Source of the DNA: Streptomyces brasiliensis
GTDB lineage: Bacteria; Actinomycetota; Actinomycetes; Streptomycetales; Streptomycetaceae
Assembly (NCBI RefSeq): GCF_014647875.1
Contig: NZ_BMQA01000021.1
Span: forward strand, 58,846-122,845
Direction of reading: 5' to 3'
Length of the DNA stretch: 64,000 nucleotides
The notes beneath the pieces were generated by a model, which saw nothing but the letters and a program-made list of their open reading frames with translations, searched no databases and was not told the DNA's origin. The translations under genes and the position numbers were made by a program. Positions 24,290-33,102 of the stretch are shown here, one piece after another. The number at the start of each line of letters is the position of its first letter. Positions within the stretch are counted from its first letter, which is position 1.

Positions 24290-25672
24290 TCAGGCGCGCA
24301 TCCGCTGCCGGACATAGCCGACCGCTGCCAGCACCAGCGTCATCCCGCCGGTCGAATACAGCTGCACCCGCGTGTCCGCCTGCCAGGCCATCAGCACGAA
24401 GATCGCCGCCATCCCGGCCAGCGCCACCCAGGTCAGCACCGGGAACGCCCACATCCGCACGACCAGCTTCTCGGGCGACTCGCGCTCCATACGGCGGCGC
24501 AGCAGCAGCTGGGAGGCCGCGATGAAGATCCAGACGACCAGGATGACCGCGCCGATCATGTTCAGCAGCCAGGCGAAGACGTCGTCCGGGCGCCAGTAGC
24601 TGAGCAGCACGCACGCGAAGCCGAAGACGCAGGACGTCAGGACCGCGACGCGCGGGACCCCGCCGGACACCCGGCCCAGCGCCTTCGGGCCCTGCCCGCG
24701 CCCGACCAGCGAGTAGGCGATGCGTGAGGAGCCGTAGACGTTGGCGTTCATCGCCGACAGGAGGGCCACCAGGACCACGACGTTCATCAGTTGCCCGGCG
24801 CCGGGGATGCCGAGGTGGTCGAGGGCGGCGACGTACGGGCCCTTCTCGATGACCTCCGGCGAGTCCCACGGGACGAGCGTGACGATGACGGCCATCGAGC
24901 CGACGTAGAACAGCGCGATGCGCCACATCGCCGTGCGGACGGCGCCCGACACGCCCCGCACCGGGTTCTCCGACTCGGCGGCGGCGATGGTGACGGTCTC
25001 GATGCCGCCGTACGCGAAGACCGAGGCGAGCAGGCCGACGATCAGGCCCTCCCCGCCGCCCGGCAGGAAGTCGGTCAGGTTCGAGGCGCCGGGGGAGTCC
25101 GTGCCCGGCAGCACACCGGCCACGGCCAGTACGCCGAGGACCAGGAACAGGGATATCGCGCCGACCTTCAGCGCGGCGAACCAGAACTCGAACTCGCCGA
25201 AGTTCTTCACGGCGGCCAGGTTCGTGCCGCAGAACACCACCATGAACAGTGCGACCCACGCCCACTCGGGCGTGCCGGGCAGCCAGCCACTGACGATGTG
25301 CGCGGCGCCCATGCCCTCCAGGCCGACGGCCGTGGACAGCAGCACCCAGAAGGACCAGCCCGCCGTGAACCCGGCCCACGGTCCGATGGCCCGCTCGGCG
25401 TGCGCCGAGAAGGAACCGGACGACGGATACGCGGCCGACATCTCGCCGAGCATCCGCATCACCAGCATCACCAGGAGGCCGGATATCGCGTAGGCGACGA
25501 CGATCGAGGGGCCGGCGGCGGCGATGCCCGCGCCGGAACCGACGAACAGACCCGCGCCGATCACCCCGCCGAGGGCGATCATCGACAGATGGCGCTGCTT
25601 GAGTCCGTGGGAGAGGGAGACGCCTTCCCGCTGGTCGTGCTGCGGCGGTGTCTCGACTGTGGTGCTGGGCAT
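24290..25672 (-). CDS. Amino acid permease (APC superfamily, AAT family)
   Basis: Encodes 460 residues with about 12 membrane helices. The first helix region has HLSMIALGGVIGAGLFVGSG, the G-x-G substrate-binding motif of AAT permeases. AYPSSGSFSAHAERAIGPWA and AAAESENPVRGV are also family hallmarks. It is a proton-coupled importer of an unknown amino acid or GABA. The ATG at 25672 gives an acidic cytoplasmic start (MPSTTVETPPQHDQ). It is a paralogue of the permease at 27251-28678, with the same motif set. Just upstream is a GTGGGC/GCCCAC dyad (25698-25715), a possible operator. Confidence 0.93.
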   Translation of the reverse strand: MPSTTVETPPQHDQREGVSLSHGLKQRHLSMIALGGVIGAGLFVGSGAGIAAAGPSIVVAYAISGLLVMLVMRMLGEMSAAYPSSGSFSAHAERAIGPWAGFTAGWSFWVLLSTAVGLEGMGAAHIVSGWLPGTPEWAWVALFMVVFCGTNLAAVKNFGEFEFWFAALKVGAISLFLVLGVLAVAGVLPGTDSPGASNLTDFLPGGGEGLIVGLLASVFAYGGIETVTIAAAESENPVRGVSGAVRTAMWRIALFYVGSMAVIVTLVPWDSPEVIEKGPYVAALDHLGIPGAGQLMNVVVLVALLSAMNANVYGSSRIAYSLVGRGQGPKALGRVSGGVPRVAVLTSCVFGFACVLLSYWRPDDVFAWLLNMIGAVILVVWIFIAASQLLLRRRMERESPEKLVVRMWAFPVLTWVALAGMAAIFVLMAWQADTRVQLYSTGGMTLVLAAVGYVRQRMRA

Positions 25673-26122
25673 GTACGCGGCTCGTCCCGTCCGACAGGTG
25701 GGCAAAATCGCCCACAGTCTGAGCGCCCTGTCCGCTGGGAAGGGGAGGCCGCCCGCTATCCGGACACTCGCCGCACGGTGTGTGAGGTCGCGGCTACGCG
25801 GCGACGCGGGTGCGGGGCGAGGCGTCGCCCTCGATCGAGCCCGACCGGAGGATCGGGACGCGGAGAGCCACCGGCCAGGCCGGGAGCTGCCGGCGCCCGT
25901 TCGGTGAAACTCCACAGACGCGGCCCCGACCCCCTGCGTATGCCGGACCGCACACCACCCCAGTGAGCGGTGTCACGCCGTACCGCGTGTAACCGCCATC
26001 CTTTGTCCGGAGCCCACCAAGCCCGTGTTCCAGCCTTTGTCGAGCGCTGACGGTGATCGGCTCGAGGACGCCGAGGTAGCGTCGCGGTGTTCCCCCGTGC
26101 CCTCACCTCAAGCGGAGTCCTC
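25673..26122. other. Divergent intergenic region between permease and bioY
   Basis: No gene I can support. It contains the small dyad GTGGGC-6-GCCCAC at 25698-25715 near the permease start. An AGCGGAG ribosome site for bioY lies at its right end. Short open frames on both strands have no ribosome site and no family similarity. Confidence 0.5.
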
Positions 26123-26704
26123 ATGAGCACCGCCACCGCCATCGCTCGCCCCGGTGAAGTCCTCGCCGACCTCCTGCCCGCCTCTCGCGTGCGGGACGTC
26201 GCCCTCGTGCTCGGCGGTGCGGCGCTCACCGGTCTCGCGGCCCAGCTCTCCGTCCCCGTGCCGGGCTCCCCGGTGCCGGTGACCGGCCAGACCTTCGCCG
26301 CGCTGCTGGTCGGCACCACGCTCGGCGCCCGCCGGGGCTTCCTCTCCCTCGCCCTGTACGCGCTCGCGGGCGTCGTCGGCGTGCCGTGGTTCGCGGGCGC
26401 CACCTCCGGCTCCGCGGCCCCCTCCTTCGGCTACATCCTCGGCATGATCCTCGCGTCCACCGTCGTGGGCGCCCTGGCCCGCCGCGGCGCCGATCGCTCG
26501 GCCCTGCGCATGGCGGGCACGATGGTGCTGGGCGAGGCGATCATCTACGCGGTGGGCGTCCCCTACCTCGCCGTCGCCGCCGACCTGTCCGCCTCCGCGG
26601 CGATCGCGGCCGGCCTGACCCCGTTCCTGATCGGCGACGCCCTCAAGGCCGCGCTGGCGATGGGCGCGCTGCCGACGGCCTGGAAGTTCGCGAACAAGCG
26701 CTGA
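26123..26704 (+). CDS. bioY: Biotin transporter BioY
   Basis: Encodes 193 residues with about six membrane helices. The family signature PVPVTGQTFAALLVGTTLG is present, followed by RRGFLSLALYALAG. BioY is the substrate-binding S component of energy-coupling-factor biotin uptake, and can work alone or with shared EcfA/T units; none is adjacent here. The ATG at 26123 follows AGCGGAG; the upstream in-frame ATG at 26087 lacks one. A very strong terminator follows immediately. Confidence 0.93.
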   Translation: MSTATAIARPGEVLADLLPASRVRDVALVLGGAALTGLAAQLSVPVPGSPVPVTGQTFAALLVGTTLGARRGFLSLALYALAGVVGVPWFAGATSGSAAPSFGYILGMILASTVVGALARRGADRSALRMAGTMVLGEAIIYAVGVPYLAVAADLSASAAIAAGLTPFLIGDALKAALAMGALPTAWKFANKR

Positions 26705-26718
26705 CACGCGCCGGATTG

Positions 26719-26758
26719 TGACGGCCTGACCTGACACCGTCGTCAGGTCAGGCCGTCA
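26719..26758. terminator. Strong terminator after bioY
   Basis: A 17-bp perfect stem, TGACGGCCTGACCTGAC (26719-26735) with its complement (26742-26758), has a 6-base loop. It overlaps the 3' end of the convergent surface-protein remnant. Confidence 0.88.
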
Positions 26759-27146
26759 CCATGTCCACGCCCCTGCGGTTGCTGCTGCGGCCGCTGCCGG
26801 GACCGCCACAGCCCCGCCGCGCCCGCCACGACGAGAGCGGCACCGGTCGCGCCGAGCGGCAGCACGTCGGCACCGGGCCCCGGTGTCAGAAGGTCTTCTT
26901 GCCGTCGGTGCTCTGGGCGGGCAGACAGATCTTCCCGGTTCTGCCGAGGTCGAACGTGGCGTCGACGTCGTACGACTTGGCGGCGCCGGCGGCGAGCGAC
27001 CCGACTGGACAGCTGAAACCGCTGTTGGATCCCTCCGGCAGATCTTTGTCTGTGATCGCCGGACAGCCGTTGGCGTCAGTGACCTTCAGGCCGTCGAAAC
27101 CGACGACGAGAAGATTGAACTCACCACTGCCCGGAGATCGAGACAA
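26743..27146 (-). pseudogene. Remnant of a cell-surface protein with C-terminal membrane anchor
   Basis: The minus strand first reads NLLVVGFDGLKVTDANGCPA, then GFSCPVGSLAAGAAKSYDVD and ATFDLGRTGKICLPAQSTDG, up to a stop at 26886. This is a beta-rich extracellular segment with paired cysteines. In the next frame it continues LPLGATGAALVVAGAAGLWR and SRQRPQQQPQG to a stop at 26743, an anchor with a membrane helix and a basic tail. A frameshift near 26886 separates them, and the N-terminal part with signal peptide is missing. It is a broken fragment of a secreted anchored protein of unknown role. Confidence 0.55.
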
Positions 27147-27172
27147 CAGCGCTCGCCCGGTACGACAAAGCC

Positions 27173-27212
27173 GAGAAGAGCTTCACCGTGCTGTGACGGT
27201 GAAGCTCTTCTC
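27173..27212. terminator. Terminator after the second amino-acid permease
   Basis: GAGAAGAGCTTCACCGT (27173-27189) and its complement (27196-27212) form a 17-bp stem with a 6-base loop. It lies 38 bases past the leftward permease stop. Confidence 0.88.
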
Positions 27213-27250
27213 GACCGGTCGTCCGACCGCGGACCGATGGACCGACCGGG

Positions 27251-28678
27251 TCAGCCGACGGAGACCTTGTCGTGCGGCTCGGCCTCGACGGCAGCGGCGG
27301 CTCGTCCGCCACCGACCTTCTGCCGCACCACGGCGATCACGATCACCACGGCGGCGACGAGCAGCGACAGCAGCACGGTCGTACGCCCGCTGCTCTCCCC
27401 CTCCGTGTCGGTCAGCATGTAGCCGAGGACGAAGACGATCACCGCGGCCGTGGCCCAGGTCAGGTACGGGTACAGCCACATCTTCACGACCAGCTTCTCC
27501 GGCGCCTCGCGCTGGATGATCTTCCGCATGCGCAGCTGCGAGAAGCAGATGACCAGCCACACGAACAGGGCGACCGCACCACTGGAGTTGACCAGGAAGA
27601 GGAAGACAGAGTCCGGGAACTTGTAGTTGAAGAAGACGGCGACGAAGCCGAAGAGCACGGAGGCGATGATCGCCGCCATCGGCACACCACGGGAGGTGGT
27701 CTTCGCGAACACCTTGGGCGCGTCACCGCGCTGGCCGAGCGAGAAGGCCATGCGGGAGGCCGTGTAGAGGCCGGAGTTGAGACAGGACAGCACCGAGGTC
27801 AGCACGATGAAGTTCATGATCTCGCCGGCGTGCGCGATGCCGAGGGAGTCGAGGGCGGCGACGTAGGAGCCCTTCTCCTTGATCGAGGGGTCGTTCCACG
27901 GCAGCAGCGAGACGACCACGAGGATCGAGCCGAGGTAGAAGACACCGATACGCCAGATGATGCTGTTGGTCGACTTGGTGACGGCCCGCTGCGGGTTCTC
28001 CGACTCACCGGCGGCCAGCGTCGCGATCTCGCTGCCCATGAAGGAGAAGACGACGAGCAGCACACCGGTGAGGATGGTGCCGGGCCCGTTGGGCAGGAAA
28101 CCGCCGTGGTCGGTGAGGTTGCCGAAGCTCGCCTTCTCCGCGTCCACGCCCGGCAGCACACCGAAGACGGCCAGCAGGCCGATGACGATGAACGCGCCGA
28201 TCGCGACGACCTTGATCCCGGCGAACCAGAACTCGAACTCGCCGTAGGAGCCGACGGAGACGAGGTTGGTGGCGGTGAGTACCACCATCACGATGAGTGC
28301 CCAGGCCCACTGCGGTACGGCCGGAACCCATCCCTCGAGGATCGAGGCACCCGCGGTCGCCTCGACGGCGAGCACCACGACCCAGAAGAACCAGTACAGC
28401 CAGCCGATGGAGAACCCGGCCCAGCGGCCGAGCGCCCGGTCGGCGTGCGCGGAGAACGAGCCGGAGGTCGGATTGGCGGCCGACATCTCACCGAGCATGC
28501 GCATCACGAGGACGACGAGCGTGCCGACGAGGGCGTACGACAGGAGGATGCCGGGGCCCGCGGTCGCGATGGCGGAGCTGGACCCGACGAAGAGTCCTGC
28601 GCCGATGACGCCACCGATGGCGATCATCGACAGATGTCGGTTCTTGAGGCCTGCCTGAAGTCCGGAACCAGGGGTCAT
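27251..28678 (-). CDS. Amino acid permease (APC superfamily, AAT family), second copy
   Basis: Encodes 475 residues with about 12 membrane helices. The motif HLSMIAIGGVIGAGLFVGSS and AAGESENPQRAVTKS mark the AAT family of amino-acid importers. The substrate is not predictable. The ATG at 28678 has AAAGGAA upstream. It shares motif order and loop lengths with the permease at 24290-25672, so a local duplication followed by insertion of bioY and the surface-protein gene is plausible. It ends in a Glu/Lys-rich cytoplasmic tail. The divergent region to rpiB contains repeat elements. Confidence 0.93.
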   Translation of the reverse strand: MTPGSGLQAGLKNRHLSMIAIGGVIGAGLFVGSSSAIATAGPGILLSYALVGTLVVLVMRMLGEMSAANPTSGSFSAHADRALGRWAGFSIGWLYWFFWVVVLAVEATAGASILEGWVPAVPQWAWALIVMVVLTATNLVSVGSYGEFEFWFAGIKVVAIGAFIVIGLLAVFGVLPGVDAEKASFGNLTDHGGFLPNGPGTILTGVLLVVFSFMGSEIATLAAGESENPQRAVTKSTNSIIWRIGVFYLGSILVVVSLLPWNDPSIKEKGSYVAALDSLGIAHAGEIMNFIVLTSVLSCLNSGLYTASRMAFSLGQRGDAPKVFAKTTSRGVPMAAIIASVLFGFVAVFFNYKFPDSVFLFLVNSSGAVALFVWLVICFSQLRMRKIIQREAPEKLVVKMWLYPYLTWATAAVIVFVLGYMLTDTEGESSGRTTVLLSLLVAAVVIVIAVVRQKVGGGRAAAAVEAEPHDKVSVG

Positions 28679-28818
28679 GGACGGAATTCCTTTGCGCCGG
28701 TGGAGCGGTTTCCCGTACGGCGGGGGACGTCACTGTGACGAGCCGGTACGGGCTCTCGTACGAAGGTGGTGCGAGCGGTGTACGAGCCGGTCCAGTGAAT
28801 CCGAGGCGAACAAATTCT

Positions 28819-28863
28819 GGAACCTTTGATTCCGGATCGTTACTTGAGGTTCCCTTGAGGTTC
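28819..28863. repeat. Direct and inverted repeats in the permease-rpiB promoter region
   Basis: CTTGAGGTTC occurs twice in tandem with an 11-base period (28843-28852 and 28854-28863). An opposite-orientation half, GGAACCT, is at about 28819. Spacing by one helical turn suggests a binding site for a dimeric regulator of the divergent permease or rpiB. Confidence 0.5.
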
Positions 28864-28948
28864 TATGGCGTGACTCACAGTTTGTCTTCGGCTCTGCTTC
28901 TGGCAACCCGAGACTGCTGCCCCGATTCGGCCGTGTCACACTCATCAC

Positions 28949-29437
28949 ATGCGCGTGTATCTCGGCTCCGACCATGCGGGCTTCGAACTCAAGAACCACC
29001 TCGTCGAATGGCTGAAGGCGGCGGGTCACGACCCGGTCGACTGCGGCCCCCTGATCTACGACGCCCAGGACGACTACCCGCCCTTCTGCCTCCGCGCCGC
29101 CGAGCGCGCGGCCGCCGACCCCGAGTCCCTCGGCATCGTCATCGGCGGCTCCGGCAACGGTGAGCAGATCGCCGCCAACAAGGTGAAGGGCGTGCGTGCG
29201 GCGCTGGCCTGGAGCGAGGAGACGGCGTCGCTGGGCCGCCAGCACAACAACGCCAACGTCGTGGCGGTGGGCGCGCGCATGCACTCCACGGAGGAGGCGA
29301 CGAAGTTCGTCGAGACGTTCATCAACACCCCGTTCTCGGGTGACGAGCGCCACATCCGCCGGATCAACATGCTGACGAAGTACGAAACGACGGGTGAACT
29401 CCCGCCGGTCCCCGCGCACCACCCGCAGCAGGACTGA
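28949..29437 (+). CDS. rpiB: Ribose-5-phosphate isomerase B
   Basis: Encodes 162 residues of the RpiB/LacAB family. It interconverts ribose 5-phosphate and ribulose 5-phosphate in the pentose phosphate pathway. Hallmarks are MRVYLGSDHAGFELKNHL, IVIGGSGNGEQIAANK and HNNANVVAVGARMHS. The ATG at 28949 has no ribosome site; CACACT about 9 bases before it may be a -10 element of a leaderless transcript. The gene stands alone, with GC-rich hairpins after it. Confidence 0.95.
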   Translation: MRVYLGSDHAGFELKNHLVEWLKAAGHDPVDCGPLIYDAQDDYPPFCLRAAERAAADPESLGIVIGGSGNGEQIAANKVKGVRAALAWSEETASLGRQHNNANVVAVGARMHSTEEATKFVETFINTPFSGDERHIRRINMLTKYETTGELPPVPAHHPQQD

Positions 29438-29480
29438 GTCCACCGCCTGAGGCTCCGCCCAGGGACCTCGGAAGGGTGCA

Positions 29481-29544
29481 GGGGCGGAGCCCCGCGAGAG
29501 GTGCAGGCGACACAGTCCCCGCCGGGGACCGGGGCGGAGCCCCG
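29481..29544. repeat. Two copies of a palindromic GGGGCGGAGCCCC element
   Basis: GGGGCGGAGCCCCG occurs at 29481 and again at 29531, each self-complementary. A partial GGCTCCGCCC lies at about 29450. Such GC hairpins are common Streptomyces intergenic elements and can serve as the rpiB terminator. Confidence 0.65.
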
Positions 29545-29610
29545 GGTCAGGGGGCCTCTCTATTTACCGAGTCGGGTAGGCGGGCAAGAACACGGAAGGA
29601 CACGGCCACC

Positions 29611-30429
29611 GTGCCAGAGGGGCACACGATCCACCGGCTGGCACAGGACTACGCCGAACGTTTCGCAGGCACGCGCGTCCGCGCAACCAGCCCCCAGGGC
29701 AAGTTCTCGGACGCCGCGGCCCTGCTCGACAACACACAGCTGACCCGGACAGAGGCTCACGGCAAACACCTGCTCCTCGGCTTCCGCACCCCCGACACCC
29801 CGGACTGGATCCACATCCACCTCGGCCTCTTCGGCAAGGTCGCCTTCGGTGACACCCCCGCACCCCCGCCCACCGACACGGTCCGCCTCCGCCTCGCCAA
29901 CACCACCGCCTACGTCGACCTCCGCGGCCCCACGACCTGCGAACTGATCACGGACGACGAGAAACGCGCGATACACGACCGTCTCGGCCCCGACCCCCTC
30001 CGCCCGGACGCCGACCCGCACACCGCGTACCGAAGAATCTCCCGCAGCCGCACCACCATCGCCGCGCTCCTCATGGACCAGAAGGTCATCGCCGGCGTCG
30101 GCAACGTCTACCGCGCCGAGGTCCTCTTCCGGCACCACATCGACCCGTACCGCCAAGGCCGGGACATCACCCCCACGGAGTGGGACGCGATCTGGGGAGA
30201 CCTGGTCGACCTCATGCGCGAGGGCGTCCGCAACAACCGCATCGACACGGTCCGCCTCGAGCACACCCCCGAGGCGATGGGCCGTCCGCCCCGCGTCGAC
30301 GACCACGGCGGCGAGGTGTACGTCTACCGCCGGGCCGCCCTGCCCTGTCACATCTGCGGCACGGAGATCCGCACCGCGGACCTGGCGGCCCGCAACCTCT
30401 TCTGGTGCCCCACCTGCCAGCGCGGGTGA
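29611..30429 (+). CDS. Nei/Fpg-family DNA glycosylase (endonuclease VIII type)
   Basis: Encodes 272 residues. The mature N-terminus PEGHTIHRLA carries the catalytic Pro and Glu of the Fpg/Nei fold. PEG-H rather than PELPE points to the Nei side, which removes oxidised pyrimidines. The helix-two-turn-helix KVIAGVGNVYRAEVLF binds DNA. The C-terminal zinc finger is CHICGTEI with CPTCQ. The GTG at 29611 is required to place Pro at position 2, and GGAAGGA precedes it. It converges with the next gene at a 16-base gap. Confidence 0.92.
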   Translation: MPEGHTIHRLAQDYAERFAGTRVRATSPQGKFSDAAALLDNTQLTRTEAHGKHLLLGFRTPDTPDWIHIHLGLFGKVAFGDTPAPPPTDTVRLRLANTTAYVDLRGPTTCELITDDEKRAIHDRLGPDPLRPDADPHTAYRRISRSRTTIAALLMDQKVIAGVGNVYRAEVLFRHHIDPYRQGRDITPTEWDAIWGDLVDLMREGVRNNRIDTVRLEHTPEAMGRPPRVDDHGGEVYVYRRAALPCHICGTEIRTADLAARNLFWCPTCQRG

Positions 30430-30445
30430 CGCAACCGTCCGATCG

Positions 30446-31699
30446 TCAGAACCCGTGCGGCAGCCACGGCGCCACAGCCGCCCCGAACCCCACGGAAGCC
30501 TCCGCCAGCGCCCCGCTCCGAAGCTCCCGCACCCGCCCGGCTCCCGCCAGCGACGCCAGCGACACGCCACCGAGATACGCCGCGCCCAACTCCCGTACGG
30601 TCAGGGCGAGATCGGCCGCGTCCCCGGTGCGTGAGCACACCGCCCCCTTCGTGTCCCCGGTGAGCCGCCAACGCCCGGCGTTCCAGGGGCAGAAGGCGTC
30701 CTCGACCTCGAACACGACGTCCACCGGCGCCTGATAGGTCCGCGTCTCCAGCGCCGCCCCGACGTCCACCAGCCGTACGTACAGCGAGTCCCGCAGCGTC
30801 AGCCGGCACCGCCGAACGTCCGACACCATCCGCAGCCACGGCTCGTCCACCGGCCGTCCCCGTGCGGTGAGCGTGGACGTCAGGTCGATGTCGAACAGGA
30901 AGCGCCACACCGCCGCGTGCGCGGCCGGATCCGCCGCCTCCATGTCCTCGAGGACCACCGTGCCCTTGGGTCCGGCCGTCTCCCACTCCGGCTTCACCCG
31001 GAACCGCGCGTACCCGACGAACTCCCCGGCCCGCTCGGCCACCACGCACTGAAGCGGTGACGCCCCGTCCCGCCCGGCCTCCGGATCGAGCAGCTGAAGT
31101 CGCTCCCAGCCGGGCAGCCGCGCGAGCATCCCGGGCCGCTCGGGCACCCGGCGCGTGTACAACTCCTCGCAGGCGTCGAGGACATCGGCCGGCGCGGCGT
31201 ACCGCAGCCGTACGTCGTCCGTGCCGGGCGGCACCGACAGCCGTACCCGCGCCGTGTCGACCTCGGTGTTGACGTGGAACGTCGCGGCGCCGTACCCGAA
31301 CCGCCCGTAGATGTCCGGTTCCGACGCGGTCAGGACGGCCAGCGGCCAGCCCCACGACCGTACGGCGTCCAACTGCCGCCGCATCATGGACGTCAGCACC
31401 CCGCGCCGCCGGTGTGTGGCGGCCACGCTCACCATGGTCACGCCCGCCGCCCGCACCGTGCCTCCGCCGGGCACGGTCAGGCGGAAGCTGTACGCCCCGG
31501 CCGTACCGACGCACGCGTCCCCGTCGAACGCGCCGATGGCGCGCTCGGTCTCGAGGACCGCGAGCCATGCGTCCCGCTCCTCGGCCGACTCCGGCATCCC
31601 GCCGAAGGCCCGCAGCAGGCTGTCGTACCACTCGTCCAGTTCGTCCCGCCGCGGCTCCCGCAGCTCCACGGCCCGGTCTTGCGCAAGGTCTGTCCCCAT
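30446..31699 (-). CDS. Eis-type GNAT N-acetyltransferase
   Basis: Encodes 417 residues, the length of the Eis family: two GNAT units plus a sterol-carrier-like C-terminal domain. The N-terminal acetyl-CoA site is AGVTMVSVAATHRRRGVLTS, with the R/Q-x-x-G-x-G/A pattern, and YGRFGYGAAT follows. The chain ends in a bare Phe carboxylate (PHGF), which in Eis enzymes acts in catalysis. Eis enzymes acetylate amines such as aminoglycosides; the natural substrate here is unknown. The ATG at 31699 starts MGTDLAQD; an in-frame ATG at 31720 lies 7 codons upstream. Divergent from the phosphatase gene. Confidence 0.88.
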   Translation of the reverse strand: MGTDLAQDRAVELREPRRDELDEWYDSLLRAFGGMPESAEERDAWLAVLETERAIGAFDGDACVGTAGAYSFRLTVPGGGTVRAAGVTMVSVAATHRRRGVLTSMMRRQLDAVRSWGWPLAVLTASEPDIYGRFGYGAATFHVNTEVDTARVRLSVPPGTDDVRLRYAAPADVLDACEELYTRRVPERPGMLARLPGWERLQLLDPEAGRDGASPLQCVVAERAGEFVGYARFRVKPEWETAGPKGTVVLEDMEAADPAAHAAVWRFLFDIDLTSTLTARGRPVDEPWLRMVSDVRRCRLTLRDSLYVRLVDVGAALETRTYQAPVDVVFEVEDAFCPWNAGRWRLTGDTKGAVCSRTGDAADLALTVRELGAAYLGGVSLASLAGAGRVRELRSGALAEASVGFGAAVAPWLPHGF

Positions 31700-31770
31700 G
31701 AAACATGCGTACCAGGGCATTGCGGGACGAGCGAGCGAATTTCTCCCGGAGACCAGCGGGCGACCGCCCG

Positions 31771-31792
31771 GTGAAGTTCACTGTGAAGTTCA
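31771..31792. repeat. GTGAAGTTCA tandem repeat upstream of phosphatase gene
   Basis: GTGAAGTTCA occurs at 31771-31780 and 31783-31792, and the overlap creates the dyad TTCACTGTGAA (31777-31787). It lies 70 bases before the phosphatase start in a divergent region. It resembles but does not match the 11-base-period PHO box. Confidence 0.45.
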
Positions 31793-31861
31793 GCCTCGGA
31801 CGGGGGACAAGTGGGACCTCCCGTGCCGAGCAGCAGGTCCGATGGATAGGGTCCCGAACTA

Positions 31862-33037
31862 ATGGCAGCAGAACGAGAACGGCGCGCGAAGGCCGAGACG
31901 TTCACGGCTCGGTGCAGGATGCAGTGGCACCGGGCCCGCGTCGGCGTGCGCAGAAGCGCCGTGGACTACTTCCGCGGCGACGGCTCGGACTGGATCGCGC
32001 TCGTCGGACTGCTGCTGACCATCCCCGTGCTCGCTGTCATGACACTCGCCAACTCGGTGTGGTGCTCGCCGGGCACGCTGGTGCTGCCGATCGTCGCGGG
32101 CGGCCTGCTGCTGCGCCCGGCGAGCCTGCTCGGCCTGTACGCGGCGGCCGCCACGGCGCTGATCGTGGAGTCGGTGCAGCTCGGCCCGTACACGGAAGGG
32201 CCGTCCCGGGTCACCCCGGGCGTGGTCCTCGTGGTCGCCGCCTGTGGCTTCTTCGGGCTGCTCACGGCGCAGTTCCGCAGCCGGGTCGGGGTGCCCTGGC
32301 GGCGCGGCGGCACGATGCTGTTCGACCTGCGCGAGCGGATCCGGGTGCAGAGCAAGCTGCCCACGCTGCCGCACGGCTGGCACCGGGAGATGGCGCTGCG
32401 GCCCGCGGGTGGCCAGTCGTTCTCCGGTGACTTCGTTGTCGCGGCCCGTACGAACAACGGCCGCACCCTGGAGGCCGTGCTCACGGACGTGTCGGGCAAG
32501 GGCATGGACGCGGCGTCGCGCGCCCTGCTGCTGTCGGGCGCGTTCGGCGGCCTGCTCGGCTCGCTGCCCCCGCACGCCTTCCTCCCGGCCGCCAACGGCT
32601 ATCTGCTGCGCCAGGACTGGGACGAGGGCTTCGCGACCTCGATCCACCTGGTCCTGGACGTCGACTCCGGGGACTACGAGCTGTACTCCGCGGGCCATCC
32701 GCCGGGGCTGCAGCTCAGCGCGGGCAGTGGGCGCTGGGAGGAGAAGGCGGCCGAGGGACCGCTGCTGGGCGTGTACGACGGGGCGCAGTTCGACCCCGTG
32801 AAGGGCACGCTGCGGCCCGGTGACGTGTTGATGCTGTTCACGGACGGCCTGGTGGAGACGTCCGACCGGGACATCGTCGAGGGCATGGACAGGCTGACCG
32901 GCGAGGCCGACCGCTATGTCGCCGGCGGCTTCCACGGAGCCGCCTGGCATCTCATCGAAGCGGTCGCCAAGGACGTCAACGACGACCGCGCGCTGCTGCT
33001 GATCTGCCGCGAGGCGACGGCTCCCGCCCTGCGCTGA
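31862..33037 (+). CDS. Membrane-bound PP2C/SpoIIE-type serine phosphatase
   Basis: Encodes 391 residues. Four hydrophobic helices at about 45-145 (WIALVGLLLTIPVLAVMTL, LVLPIVAGGLLL, LLGLYAAAATALIVESV, VVLVVAACGFFGLL) anchor it. The C-terminal 230 residues are a PP2C-type domain: SFSGDFVVAART, LTDVSGKGMDAASRA, YSAGHPPGLQL, GDVLMLFTDGLVETSD. These hold the metal-binding aspartates. Such proteins dephosphorylate anti-sigma-antagonists in partner-switching pathways; no such partner is adjacent. The ATG at 31862 has TAGGGT about 10 bases upstream and no ribosome site. Confidence 0.92.
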   Translation: MAAERERRAKAETFTARCRMQWHRARVGVRRSAVDYFRGDGSDWIALVGLLLTIPVLAVMTLANSVWCSPGTLVLPIVAGGLLLRPASLLGLYAAAATALIVESVQLGPYTEGPSRVTPGVVLVVAACGFFGLLTAQFRSRVGVPWRRGGTMLFDLRERIRVQSKLPTLPHGWHREMALRPAGGQSFSGDFVVAARTNNGRTLEAVLTDVSGKGMDAASRALLLSGAFGGLLGSLPPHAFLPAANGYLLRQDWDEGFATSIHLVLDVDSGDYELYSAGHPPGLQLSAGSGRWEEKAAEGPLLGVYDGAQFDPVKGTLRPGDVLMLFTDGLVETSDRDIVEGMDRLTGEADRYVAGGFHGAAWHLIEAVAKDVNDDRALLLICREATAPALR

Positions 33038-33102
33038 CCCGTCATCCACGCCAGGTCGTACGGGGGCAGCACCGAGACCCCTACCGCGGACATACTTGAG
33101 GC

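Noticed and set aside
24091..24315. Minus-strand short frame with LAYEPLSRRMVVEQVHDHDE
   Set aside because: The segment looks protein-like, but the frame lacks a ribosome site and overlaps two hairpins. It may be a fragment of a lost gene and cannot be supported.
25794..25976. 60-codon minus-strand frame between permease and bioY
   Set aside because: No ribosome site, no conserved pattern, and equally open frames exist on the other strand.
31771..31792. PHO box
   Set aside because: The repeat period is 12 rather than 11 and the GTTCACC core is not reproduced in the second unit.
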